The notes under the pieces were generated by a model, which made no database searches, was not told the DNA's origin, and worked only from the letters and a program-made list of their open reading frames with translations. The translations under genes and the position numbers were made by a program. Shown here piece after piece: positions 34,501 to 49,690 of a stretch of 64,000 nucleotides of DNA (position 1 is the first letter of the stretch; each line of letters begins with the position of its first letter). This DNA is from Chamaelirium japonicum (taxonomy: Eukaryota > Streptophyta > Magnoliopsida > Liliales > Melanthiaceae): NCBI GenBank assembly GCA_947650365.1, contig CANTAL010000023.1:1495501-1559500 (forward strand). The letters run 5' to 3'.

Positions 34501-37500
34501 TCGTACGATCCATTCTAATTCATTCGCACAATCTATTCTAATTCATTCATACGATCCATTCTAATTTATTCGCATGATCCATTCTAATTCATTCATACGA
34601 TCCATTCTTATTCATTCATATGATCCATTCTAATTCATTCGCACGATCCATTCTTACTCATTCGTACGATCCATTCTAATTCATTCGCACGATCCATTCT
34701 AATTCATTAATATGATCCATTCTAATTCATTCGCACGATCCATTCTAATTCATTCACACTCATACGATCCATTCTAATTCATTCGCACGAATGTATCCTT
34801 TCTAATTCATTCGTACGATCCATTCTAATTCATTCGCACAATCTATTCTAATTCATTCTTACGATCCATTCTAATTTATTCGCACGATCCATTCTAATTC
34901 ATTCATACGATCCATTCTAATTCATTCATATGATCCATTCTAAATCATTCGCACGATCCATTCTTACTCATTCGTACGATCCATTCTAATTCATTCGCAC
35001 GATCCATTCTAATTCATTAATACGATCCATTCTAATTCATTCGTACGATCCATTCTAATTCCTTCGTATGATCCATTCTAATTCATTCGTACGGTATGAT
35101 TCATTCTAATTCATTCGTACGATTAATTCTAATTCAATCCATTCTAATTCATTCGTACGATCCATTCTAATTCATTCGTACGATCCATTCTAATTCATTC
35201 GTACGATTCATTCTAATTCAATCCATTCTAATTCATTCGTACGATCCATTCTTACTCATTCGTACGATCTATTCTAATTCATTCGCACGAATGAATCTAT
35301 TCTAATTCATTCGTATGATCCATTCTAATTCATTCATACGATCCATTCTAATTCATTCATATGATCCATTCTAATTAATTCGCACGATCCTTTCTTATTT
35401 ATTGTGCGAATGAATTAGAATGGATCGTACGAATGAGTAAGAATGGATCGTACGAATGAATTATAATGGATTGAATTAGAATGAATCGTACGAATGAATT
35501 AGAATTGATCGTACGAATGAATTAGAATGGAAAGTACGAATGAATTAGAATGGATTTAATTAGAATGAATCGTACGAATGAATTAGAATGAATCATACGA
35601 ATGAAACAAAATGGATCATAATCTAATTCATTCATACGATCCTTTCTAATTCATTCGCACAATCTATTCTAATTCATTCGTACGATCCATTCTAATTCAT
35701 TCGCACGATCTATTCTAATTCATTCGTACGATCCATTCTAATTCATTCGCACGAATGTATCCATTCTAATTCATTCATACAATCTATTCTAATTCATTCG
35801 TACGATCCATTCTAATTCATTCGTATCATCCATTCTATTTCATTCGTACGATCCATTCTTACTCATTCGTATGATCCATTCTAATTCATTCGCACGAATG
35901 TATCCATTCTAATTCATTCGTACGATCCATTCCAATTCATTCGTACGATCCATTCTAATTCATTCGTCCGATCCATTCTAATTCATTCATACGATCCATT
36001 CTAATTCATTCATACAATCCATTCTAATTCTTTCACACGATCCATTCTAATTCATTCGTACGATCCATTCTAATTCACTCATACGATCTATTCTAATTCA
36101 TTCGCACGAATGAGTCCATTCTAATTCATTCGTACAATCCATTCTATTTCATTCGTACGATCCATTCTTACTCATTCGTAAGATCCATTCTAATTCATTG
36201 GCACGAATGTATCCGTTCTAATTCATTCGTACGATCCACTCTAATTCATTTGTACGATCCATTCCAATTCATTCTAATTCTAATTCATTCGCACGAATGT
36301 ATCCATTCTAATTCATTCGTACGATCCATTCTAATTCATTCGCACGATCCATTCTAATTCATTTGCACGATCCATTCTAATTCATTCATACAATCCATTC
36401 TAATTCTTTTGCACGAATGTATCCATTCTAATTCATTACGAATGAGTAAGAATGGATTGTATGAATGAATTAGAATGGATACATTCGTGCGAATGAATTA
36501 GAATGGATCATACGAATGAGTAAGAATGGATCGTACGAATGAAATAGAATGGATTGTACGAATGAATTAGAATGGATCGTGCGAATGAATTAGAATAAAT
36601 CGTACGAATGAATTAGAATGGATCGTACGAAGGAATTAGAATGGATCGTACGAATGAATTAGAATGGATCGTACGAATGAATTAGAATGGATCGAACGAA
36701 TGAATTAGAATGGATACATTCGTGCAAAGGAATTAGAATGGATTGTATGAATGAATTAGAATGGATCGTGCGAATGAATTAGAATGGATCGTACGAATGA
36801 ATTAGAATGGATACATTCGTGCGAAAGAATTAGAATTGATCGTATGAATGAATTATAATGGATCGTATGAATGAAATAGAATGTATCGTACGAATGAATT
36901 AGAATGGATCGTACGAAGGAATTAGAATGGATCGTACGAATGAATTCGAATGTATCCTTTCTAATTCATTCGTACGATCCATTCTAATTCCTTCGTACGA
37001 TCCATTCTAATTCATTCGTACGATCCATTCTAATTCATTCGCACGATCCATTCTAATTCATTCGTACGATCCATTCTATTTCATTCATACGATCCATTCT
37101 AATTCATTCATACGATCTATTCTAATTCTTTCGCACGAATGTATACATTCTAATTCATTCGTACGATCCATTCTAATCCATTCGCACGATCCATTCTAAT
37201 TCATTCATACAATCCATTCTAATTCTTTTGCACGAATGTATCCATTCTAATTCATTCGTTCGATCCAATCTAATTCATTCGTACGATCCATTCTAATTCA
37301 TTCGCACGATCCATTCTAATTCATGCATACGATCCAATGTAATTCATTCATACGACCCATTCTAATTCATTCGCACGAATGTATCCATTCTAATTCAATC
37401 GTACATGTATGAATGAATTAGAATGGATCGTACGAATGAATTAGAGTTGATACATTCGTGCGAATGAATTAGAATGGATCGTACGAATGAATTAGATTGG

Positions 37501-40500
37501 ATCGTACGAATGAATTAGAATGGATACATTCGTGCAAAAGAATTAGAATGGATTGTATGAATGAATTAGAATGGATCGTGCGAATGAATTAGAATGGATA
37601 CATTCGTGCGAATGAATTAGAATGGATCATATGAATGAATTAGATTGGATCGTATAAATGAATTAGAATGGATCGTGCGAATGAATTAGAATGGATCGTA
37701 CGAATGAATTAGAATGGATCGTACGAATGAATTAGAATGGATCGTACGAATGAATTAGATTGGATCGTACGAATGAATTAGAATGGATCGTACGAAGGAA
37801 TTAGAATGGATCGTATGAATGAATTAGATTGGATCGTATTAATGAATTTGAATGGATCGTATGAATGAATTAGATTGGATCGTATGAATGAATTAGAATG
37901 GATCTTACGAATGAATTAGAATGGATCGTACGAATAAAATAGAATGGATTGTATGAATGAATTAGAATAGATCGTGCGAATGAATTAGAATGGATCGTAC
38001 GAATGAATTAGAATGGATCATATGAATGAATTAGAATGGATCGTATGTATGAATTAGAATGGATCGTGCGAATGAATTAGAATGGATCGTATGAATGAAT
38101 TAAAGTAGATACATTCGTACGAAGGAATTAGAATGGATTGTATGAATGAATTAGAATGGATTGTATGAATGAATTAGAGTAGATACATTCGTACGAAGGA
38201 ATTAGAATGGATCATATGAATGAATTAGAATGGACTATATGAATGAATTAGAATGGATCGTACGAATGAATTAGAATGGATACATTCGTGCGAATGAATT
38301 AGAATGGATTGTACGAATAAATTAGAATGGATCGTACGAATGAATTAGAATAGATTGTACGAATGAATTAGAATGGATCGTACGTCTAATTCATTCGTAC
38401 GATCCATTCTAATTCATTCATATAATCCATTCTACTTCTTTTGCACGAATGTATCCATTCTATTTCATTCATACGATCCATTCTAATTCCTTCGTACGAT
38501 CCATTCTAATTCCTTCGTACGATCCATTCTAATTCATTCCCACGAATGTATCCATTCTAATCGATACGTACGATCCATTCTATTTCATTCGTATGATCCA
38601 TTCTTACTCATTCGTACGATCCAATCTATTTCATTCATACGATCCATTCTACGATCCATTCTAATTCATTCGTACGTTCCATTCTAATTCATTAGCACGA
38701 TCAATGCTAATTCATTCGTACGATCCAGTCTAATTCATTCGTACAATCCATTCTATTTCATTCGTACGATCCATTCTTACTCATTCATATGATCCATTCT
38801 AATTCATTCGCACGAATGTATCCATTCTAATTCATTCGTACAATCCATTCTTACTCATTCGTAATGAATTAGAATGGACACATTCGTGCAAAAGAATTAG
38901 AATGGATTGTATGAATGAATTAGAATGGATCGTGCAAATGAATTAGAATGGATCGTGCGAATGAATTAGAATGGATCGTACGAATGAATTAGAATAGATT
39001 GTGCGAATGAATTAGAATGGATCGTACGAATGAATTAGAATGGATACATTCGTGCGAATGAATTAGAATGGATCGGACGAATGAATTAGAATGGATCGTA
39101 CGAATGAATTAGAATGGATCAAATGAATGAATTAGAATGGATCTAACAAATGAGTAAGAATGGATCGTACAAATGAAATAGAATGGATTGTACGAATGAA
39201 TTAGAATGGATTCATTCGTGCGAATGACTTAGAATGGATCGTACGAATGAATTAGAATGGATCATGTGAAAGAATTAGAATGGATTGTATGAATGAATTA
39301 GAATGGATCGTATGAATGAATTAGAATGGATCGGACGAATGAATTAGATTGGATCGTACGAATGAATTAGAATGGATACATTCGTGCGAATGAATTAGAA
39401 TGGATCATACAAATGAGTAAGAATGGATCGTACGAATGAAATAGAATGGATTGTACGAATGAATTAGAATGGATCGTACGAATGAATTAGAATAGATTGT
39501 ATGAATGAATTAGAATGGATACATTCGTGCGAATGAATTAGAATGAATCGTACGAATGAATTAGAATAGTTCGTGCGAATGAATTAGAATGGATCGTACG
39601 AATGAATTAGAATAGATTGTGCGAATGAATTAGAATGGATCGTATGAATGAATTAGATTATGATCCATTTTATTTCATTCGTATGATCCATTCTAATTCC
39701 TTCGTACAATCTAATTCATTCATATGATCCATTCTAATTCATTCGCACGAATGTATCCATTCAAATTCATTCGTACGATCCATTCTAATTCATTCGCACG
39801 ATCCATTCTAATTCATTCGTACGATCCATTCTAATTCATTTATACGATCCAATCTAATTCATTCATACAATCCATTCTAATTCATTTGCACGAATTTATC
39901 CATTCTAATTCATTCGTACGATCCATTCTAATTCATTCGTACGATCCATTCTAATTCATTCGTACGATCTATTCTAATTCATTCGTACGATCCATTCTAA
40001 TTCATTTGCACGATCCATTCTAATTCATTCACACTCATACGATCCATTCTAATTCATTCGCACGAATGTATCCTTTCTAATTCATTCGTATGATCCATTC
40101 TAATTCATTCGCACAATCTATTCTAATTCATTCGAACGATCCATTCTAAGTCATTCGTACGATCCATTCTAATTCATTCGTACGATCCATTCTAATTCAT
40201 TCGCACGATACATTCTATTTCATTCGTACGATCCATTCTAATTCATTCGCACGAATGTATCCATTCCAATTCATTCGTACGATCCATTCTAATTCATTCG
40301 CACGATCCATTCTAATTCATTCATACGATCCATTCTAATTCATTCATACGATCCATTTTAATTCATTCGAACGATCCATTCTAATTCATTCATACGATCC
40401 ATTCTAATTCATTCGTACGATCCATTCTAATTTCTTCGTATGATCTATTCTAATTCTTTCGTACGATCCATTCTAATTCCTTCGTACGATCCATTCAAAT

Positions 40501-40511
40501 TCATTCGCACG
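31561..40511. repeat. 9-kb higher-order satellite unit A1 (8951 bp)
   Basis: Bounded by the rare junction AATCTATTTGAATGGGTCG, which occurs at 31561, 40512, 49691 and 58688. A-type markers are: TTAATACG ahead of CCAATCGCATTCAC (about 33675); CACGAATGTATCC where B has CACGACTGTATCC; GGATTTAATTAGAAT (about 35550); GAATAAATCG (about 36595); and CGTTCGATCCAATC (about 37260). Internal flips recur in all units: 31709, 31870, 32165, 33010, 33362, 34333, 34460, 35399, 35615, 36440, 36952, 37402, 38385, 38862 and 39658, all approximate. Confidence 0.9.
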
Positions 40512-43500
40512 AATCTATTTGAATGGGTCGTACGAATGAATATGAATGAATTAGAATGGATCGTTTGAGTGAATGCGAATGGATTGTGCGAATGAATTAG
40601 AATGGATTGTACGAATGAATTAGAATGGATCGTACGAATGAATTAGAATGGATACATTCGTGCGAATCCATTCTATTTCATTCGTACGATCCATTCTAAT
40701 TCATTCGTACGATCCATTCTAATTCATTCGCACAATCTATTCTAATTCATTCGTACGATCCATTCTAATTCATTCGCACGATCGATACGAAGAAATTAGA
40801 ATGGTTCGTACAAATGAATTAGAATGGATCGTATGAATGAATTAGAATGGATCGTACGAATGAATTAGAATGGATTGATTTAGAATAAATCGTACGAATG
40901 AATTAGAATGAATCATACCGTATGAATGAATTAGAATGGATCATACGAAGGGATTAGAATGGATCGTACGAATGAATTAGAATGGATCGTACGTACGAAT
41001 GAATTAGAATGGATTGCATGAATGAATTAGAATAGATCGTACGAATGAATTAGAATGGATCGTACGAAATGTATCCATTCTAATTCATTCGTACGATCCA
41101 TTCTAATTCATTCGTATGATCCATTCTTACTCATTCGTACGATCCAATCTAATTCATTCATACGATCCATAATAATTCATTCGTACGTTCCATTCTAATT
41201 CATTAGCACGATCAATGCTAATTCATTCGTACGATCCATTCTAATTCATTCGTACGATCCATTCTAATTCATTCGTACGATCCATTCTAATTCCTTCGTA
41301 TGATCCATTCTAATTCATTCGTACGGTATGATTCATTCTAATTCATTCGTACGATTCATTCTAATTCAATCCATTCTAATTCATTCGTACGATTCATTCA
41401 TACGATCCATTCTTACTCATTCGTACGATCCATTCTAATTCATTCGCACGATCCATTCTAATTCATCCGTACGATCCATTCTATTTCATTCGTAGGATCC
41501 ATTCTTACTCATTCGTACGATCCATTCTAATTCATTCGCACGAATGTATCCATTCTAATTCATTCGTACGATCCATTCTAATTCCTTCGTACAAACCATT
41601 CTAATTCCTGTGTACGATCCATTCTAATTCCTTTGTACGACCCATTATATTTCATTCGTATGATCCATTCTAATTCCTTTGTACGATCCAGTCTAATTCA
41701 TGCCCATGAATGTATCCATTCTAATTCATTTGCACGAATGTATCCATTCTAATTCATTCGTACGATCCATTCTAATTCATTCGTACGTTCCATTCTAATT
41801 CATTCGTAAGATCCATTCTAATTCATTCATACGATCTATTCTAATTCATTCATACAATCCATTCTAATTCCTTCGTACGATCCATTCTAATTCATTCGTA
41901 CGATCCATTCTAATTCATTCGTACTATCCATTCTTACTCATTCGTACGAAGGAATTAGAATGGATCGTACGAAGGAATTAGAATGGATAGTACGAATGAA
42001 TTAGAATAGATACCTTCGTGCAAATGAATTAGAATGGATCGTACGAATGAGTAAGAATGGATCGTACGAATGAAATAGATTGGATCGTATGAATGAATTA
42101 GAATGGATCGTGCGAATGAATTAGAATGGATCGTACGAATGAATTAGAATAGATTGTGCGAATGAATTAGAATGGATCGTACGAAGGAATTAGAATGGAT
42201 CGTACGAATGAATTAGAATGGATCGTACGAATGAATTAGAATGGATCGTGCGAATGAATTAGAATGGATCGTACGAATGAAATAGAATGGATTCGCACGA
42301 ATGTATCCATTCTAATTCATTCGTACGATCCATTCTAATTCATTCGTACAATCCATTCTAATTCATTCGCACGATCCATTCACATTCACTCAAACGATCC
42401 ATTCTAATTCATTCATATAATCCATTCTAATTCATTCGTGCGAATCCATTCTATTTCATTCGTACGATCCATTCTAATTCATTCGCACGATCAATTCTAA
42501 TTCATTCATACGATCCATTCTAATTCATTTGCACGAATGTATCCATTCTAATTCATTCGTACGATCTATTCTAATTCATTCGTACGATCCATTCTAATTC
42601 ATTATTACGATCCAATCGCATTCACTCAAACGATCCATTCTAATTCCTTCGTACGATCCATTCTAATTCCTTCGTACGATCCATTCTAATTCCTTCGTAC
42701 GATCCATTCTAATTCATTCCCATGAATGTATCCATTCTAATTCATTCGCACGAGCCATTCTAATTCATTCGCACGATCCATTCTAATTCATTCATACGAT
42801 CCATTCTAATTCATTCGTACGATCCATTCTAATTCATTCGCATGATCCATTCTAATTCATTCGCACGAATGTTTCCATTGGAATTCATTCGTATGATCCA
42901 TTCTAATTCATTTACACGATCCATTCTAATTCATTCATACAATCCATTCTATTTCTTTTGCACGAATGTATCCATTCTAAGTCATTCGTACGATCCATTC
43001 TATTTCATTCGTACGATCCATTCTAATTCATTCGTACAATCCATTCTAATTCCTTCGCACGATCTATTCGAATTCATTCGCACGAATGTATCCACTCTAA
43101 TTCATTCATACGATCCATTCTAATTCCTTCGTATGATCCATTCTATTTCATTCGTATGATCCATTCTATTTCATTCATATAATCCATTCTAATTCATTCG
43201 CACGATCCATTCTAATTCATTCATACGATCCATTCTAATTCATTCGTATGATCCATTCTAATTCATTCATACGATCCATTCTAATTCATACGAATTAGAA
43301 TGGATCGTATGAGTGTGAATGAATTAGAATGGATCGTGCGAATGAATTAGAATGGATCGTATTAATGAATTAGAATGGATCATGCGAATGAATTAGAATG
43401 GATCGTACGAAATTCTAATTCATTCGCACGAATGTATCCATTCTAATTCATTCGTACGATCCATTCTAATTCATTCGCACAATCTATTCTAATTCATTCA

Positions 43501-46500
43501 TACGATCCATTCTAATTTATTCGCACGTTCCATTCTAATTCATTCATACGATCCATTCTTATTCATTCATATGATCCATTCTAATTCATTCGCACGATCC
43601 ATTCTTACTCATTCGTACGATCCATTCTAATTCATTCGCACGATCCATTCTAATTCATTAATATGATCCATTCTAATTCATTCGCACGATCCATTCTAAT
43701 TCATTCACACTCATACGATCCATTCTAATTCATTCGCACGAATGTATCCTTTCTAATTCATTCGTACGATCCATTCTAATTCATTCGCACAATCTATTCT
43801 AATTCATTCTTACGATCCATTCTAATTTATTCACACGATCCATTCTAATTCATTCATATGATCCATTCTAATTCATTCGCACGATCCATTCTTACTCATT
43901 CGTACGATCCATTCTAATTCATTCGCATGATCCATTCTAATTCATTAATACGATCCATTCTAATTCATTCGTACGATCCATTCTAATTCCTTCGTATGAT
44001 CCATTCTAATTCATTCGTACGGTATGATTCATTCTAATTCATTCGTACGATTCATTCTAATTCAATCCATTCTAATTCATTTGTACGATCCATTCTAATT
44101 CATTCGTACGATCCATTCTAATTCATTCGTACGATTCATTCTAATTCAATCCATTCTAATTCATTCGTACGATCCATTCTTACTCATTCGTACGATCCAT
44201 TCTAATTCATTCGCACGAATGAATCCATTCTAATTCATTCGTATGATCCATTCTAATTCATTCATACGATCCATTCTAATTCATTCATATGATCCATTCT
44301 AATTCATTCACACGATCCTTTCTTATTTATTATGCGAATGAATTAGAATGGATTGTATGAATGAGTAAGAATGGATCGTACGAATGAATTATAATGGATT
44401 GAATTAGAATGAATCGTACGAATGAATTAGAATGGATCGTACGAATGAATTAGAATGGATCGTACGAATGAATTAGAATGGATTGAATTAGAATGAATCG
44501 TACGAATGAATTAGAATGAATCATACGAATGAAATAAAATGGATCATAATCTAATTCATTCATACGATCCATTCTAATTCATTCGCACAATCTATTCTAA
44601 TTCATTCGTACGATCCATTCTAATTCATTCGCACGATCTATTCTAATTCATTCGTACGATCCATTCTAATTCATTCGCACGAATGTATCCATTGTAATTC
44701 ATTCATACAATCTATTCTAATTCATTCGTACGATCCATTCTAATTCATTCGTACAATCCATTCTATTTCATTCGTACGATCCATTCTTACTCATTCGTAT
44801 GATCCATTCTAATTCATTCGCACGACTGTATCCATTCTAATTCGTTCGTACGATCCATTCTAATTCATTCGTACGATCCATTCTAATTCATTCGTCCGAT
44901 CCATTCTAATTCATTCATACGATCCATTCTAATTCATTCATACAATCCATTCTAATTCTTTCACACGATCCATTCTAATTCATTCGTACGATCCATTCTA
45001 ATTCATTCGTACGATCCATTCTAATTCATTCGCATGAATGAATCCATTCTAATTCATTCGTACAATCCATTCTATTTCATTCGTACGATCCATTCTTACT
45101 CATTCGTAAGATCCATTCTAATTAATTGGCACGAATGTATCCATTCTTATTCACTCGTACGATCCACTCTAATTCATTTGTACGATCCATTCCAATTCAT
45201 TCTAATTCTAATTCATTCGCACGAATGTATCCATTCTAATTCATTCCCACAATCTATTCTAATTCATTCGTACGATCCATTCTAATTCATTCGCACGATC
45301 CATTCTAATTCATTTGCACGATCCATTCTAATTCATTCATACAATCCATTCTAATTCTTTTGCACGAATGTATCCATTCTAATTCATTACGAATGAGTAA
45401 GAATGGATTGTACGAATGAATTAGAATGGATACATTCGTGCGAATGAATTAGAATGGATCATACGAATGAGTAAGAATGGATCGTACGAATGAAATAGAA
45501 TGGATTGTACGAATCAATTAGAATGGATCGTGCGAATGAATTAGAATGGATCGTACGAATGAATTAGAATGGATCGTACGAAGGAATTAGAATGGATCGT
45601 ACGAATGAATTAGAATGGATCGAACGAATGAATTAGAATGGATCAAACGAATGAATTAAAATGGATACATTCGTGCAAAGGAATTAGAATGGATTGTATG
45701 AATTAATTAGAATGGATCGTGCGAATGAATTAGAATGGATCGTACGAATGAATTAGAATGGATACATTCGTGCGAAAGAATTAGAATAGATCGTATGAAT
45801 GAATTAGAATGGATCGTATGAATGAAATAGAATTGATCGTACGAATGAATTAGAATGGATTGTACGAAGGAATTAGAATGGATCGTACGAATGAATTCGA
45901 ATGTATCCTTTCTAATTCATTCGTACGATCCATTCTAATTCCTTCGTACGATCCATTCTAATTCATTCGTACGATCCATTCTAATTCATTCGCACGATCC
46001 ATTCTAATTCATTCGTACGATCCATTCTATTTCTTTCATACGATCCATTCTAATTCATTCATACGATCTATTCTAATTCTTTCGCACGAATATATACATT
46101 CTAATTCATTCGTACGATCCATTCTAATTTATTCGCACGATCCATTCTAATTCATTCATACAATCCATTCTAATTCTTTTGCACGAATGTATCCATTCTA
46201 ATTCATTCGTTCGATCCATTCTAATTCATTCGTACGATCCATTCTAATTCATTCGCACGATCCATTCTAATTCATGCAAACGATCCAATCTAATTCATTC
46301 ATACGATCCATTCTAATTCATTCGCACGAATGTATCCATTCTAATTCATTCGTACATGTATGAATGAATTAGAATGGATCGTACGAATGAATTAGAGTTG
46401 ATACATTCGTGCGAATAAATTAGAATGGATCGTACGAATGAATTAGAGTTGATACATTCGTGCGAATGAATTAGAATGGATCGTACGAATGAATTAGATT

Positions 46501-49500
46501 GGATCGTATGAATGAATTATAATGGATCATGCGAATGAATTAGAATAGATCATACGAATGAATTAGAATGGATCGTACGAATGAATTAGAATGGATACAT
46601 TCGTGCAAAAGAATTAGAATGGATTGTATGAATGAATTAGAATGGATCGTGCGAATGAATTAGAATGGATACATTCGTGCGAATGAATTAGAATGGATCG
46701 TATGAATGAATTAGATTGGATCGTATGAATGAATTAGAATGGATCGTGCGAATGAATTAGAATGGATCGTACGAATGAATTAGAATGGATCGTACGAATG
46801 AATTAGAATGGATCGTACGAATGAATTAGAATGGATCGTATGAATTAGAATGGATCGTACGAAGGAATTAGAATGGATCGTATGAATGAATTAGATTGGA
46901 TCATATTAATGAATTTGAATGGATCGTATGAATGAATTAGATTGGATCGTATGAATGAGTTAGAATGGATCTTACGAATGAATTAGAATGGATCATACGA
47001 ATGAAATAGAATGGATTGTATGAATGAATTAGAATAGATCGTGCGAATGAATTAGAATGGATCGTACGAATGAATTAGAATGGATCATATGAATGAATTA
47101 GAATGGATCGTACGTATGAATTAGAATGGATCGTGCGAATGAATTAGAATGGATCGTATGAATGAATTAGAGTAGATACATTCGTACGAAGGAATTAGAA
47201 TGGATCGTACGAATGAATTAGAATGGATTATATGAATGAATTAGAATGGATCGTACGAATGAATTAGAATGGATCGTGTGAAAGAATTAGAATGGATTGT
47301 ATGAATGAATTAGAATGGATCGTATGAATGAATTAGAGTAGATACATTCGTACGAAGGAATTAGAATGGATCGTACGAATGAATTAGAATGGATTATATG
47401 AATAAATTAGAATGGATCGTACGAATGAATTAGAATGGATACATTCGTGCGAATGAATTAGAATGGATTGTACGAATAAATTAGAATGGATCGTACGAAT
47501 GAATTAGAATAGATTGTACGAATGAATTAGAATGGATCGTACGTCTAATTCATTCGTACGATCCATTCTAATTCATTCATACAATCCATTCTACTTTTTT
47601 TACACGAATGTATCCATTCTAATTCATTCATACGATCCATTCTAATTCCTTCGTACGATCCATTCTAATTCCTTCGTACGATCCATTCAAATTCATTCCC
47701 ATGAATGTATCCATTCTAATTGATACGTACGATCCATTCTATTTCATTCGTATGATCCATTCTTACTCATTCGTACGATCCAATCTAATTCATTCATACG
47801 ATCCATTCTACGATCCATTCTAATTCATTCGTACGTTCCATTCTAATTCATTAGCACATCAATGCTAATTCATTCGTACGATCCATTCTAATTCATTCGT
47901 ACAATCCATTCTATTTCATTCGTACGATCCATTCTTACTCATTCGTATGATCCATTCTAATTCATTCGCATGAATGTATCCATTCTAATTCATTCGTACA
48001 ATCCATTCTTACTCATTCGTAATGAATTAGAATGGATACATTCGTGCAAAAGAATTAGAATGGATTGTATGAATGAATTAGAATGGATCGTGCAAATGAA
48101 TTAGAATGGATCGTGCGAATGAATTAGAATGGATCGTACGAATGAATTAGAATGGATACATTCGTGCGAATGAATTAGAATTGGAATGAATTGGAATGGA
48201 TCGTACGAATGAATTAGAGTGGATCGTATGAATGAATTAGGATGGATACATTTGTGCCAATGAATTAGAATGGATCTTACGAATGAGTAAGAATGGATCG
48301 TACAAATGAAATAGAATGGATTGTACAAATGAATTAGAATGGATTCATTCGTGCGAATGAATTAGAATGGATCGTACGAATGAATTAGAATGGATCGTAC
48401 GAATGAATTAGAATGGATCGTGTGAAAGAATTAGAATGGATTGTATGAATGAATTAGAATGGATCGTATGAATGAATTAGAATGGATCGGACGAATGAAT
48501 TAGATTGGATCGTACGAATGAATTTGAATGGATCGAACGAATGAATTAGAATGGATACATTCGTGCGAATGAATTAGAATGGATCATACAAATGAGTAAG
48601 AATGGATCGTACGAATGAAATAGAATGGATTGTACGAATGAATTAGAATGGATCGTACGAATGAATTAGAATAGATTGTATGAATGAATTAGAATGGATA
48701 CATTCGTGCGAATGAATTAGAATGGATCGTACGAATGAATTAGAATAGATCGTGCGAATGAATTAGAATGGATCGTACGAATGAATTAGAATAGATTGTG
48801 CGAATGAATTAGAATGGATCGTATGAATGAATTAGATTATGATCCATTTTATTTCATTCGTATGATCCATTCTAATTCCTACGTACAATCTAATTCATTC
48901 ATACGATCCATTCTAATTCATTCGCACGAATGTATCCATTCAAATTCATTCGTACGATCCATTCTAATTCATTCGCACGATCCATTCTAATTCATTCGTA
49001 CGATCCATTCTAATTCATTTATACGATCCAATCTAATTCATTCATACAATCCATTCTAATTCATTTGAACGAATTTATCCATTCTAATTCATTCGTACGA
49101 TCCATTCTAATTCATTCGCACAATCTATTCTAATTCATTCGTACGATCCATTCAAATTCATTCGTACGATCCATTCTAATTCATTCGCACGATCCATTCT
49201 AATTCATTCACACTCATACGATCCATTCTAATTCATTCGTACGAATGTATCCTTTCTAATTCATTCGTACGATCCATTCTAATTCATTCGCACAATTTAT
49301 TCTAATTCATTCGAACGATCCATTCTAAGTCATTCGTACGATCCATTCTAATTCATTCGTACGATCCATTCTAATTCATTCGCACGATACATTCTATTTC
49401 ATTCGTACGATCCATTCTAATTCATTCGCACGAATGTATCCATTCCAATTCATTCGTACGATCCATTCTAATTCATTCGCACGATCCATTCTAATTCATT

Positions 49501-49690
49501 CATACGATCCATTCTAATTCATTCATACGATCCATTTTAATTCATTCGCACGATCCATTCTAATTCATTCATACGATCCATTCTAATTCATTCGTACGAT
49601 CCATTCTAATTTCTTCGTATGATCTATTCTAATTCCTTCGTACGATCTATTCTAATTCCTTCGTACGATCCATTCAAATTCATTCGCACG
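40512..49690. repeat. 9-kb higher-order satellite unit B1 (9179 bp)
   Basis: B-type markers shared with 58688-64000 but not with A1 or A2 are: GATTTAGAATAAATCG (about 40863); TTATTACG ahead of CCAATCGCATTC with three following TTCCTTCGTACG units (about 42603); CACGACTGTATCC (about 44821); and an extra CATTCCCACAATC unit (about 45242). It also carries about 230 bp more than A units, including a repeated GTTGATACATTCGTGCG segment (46395-46460) and a duplicated GAGTAGATACATTCG segment (about 47168 and 47335). Confidence 0.9.
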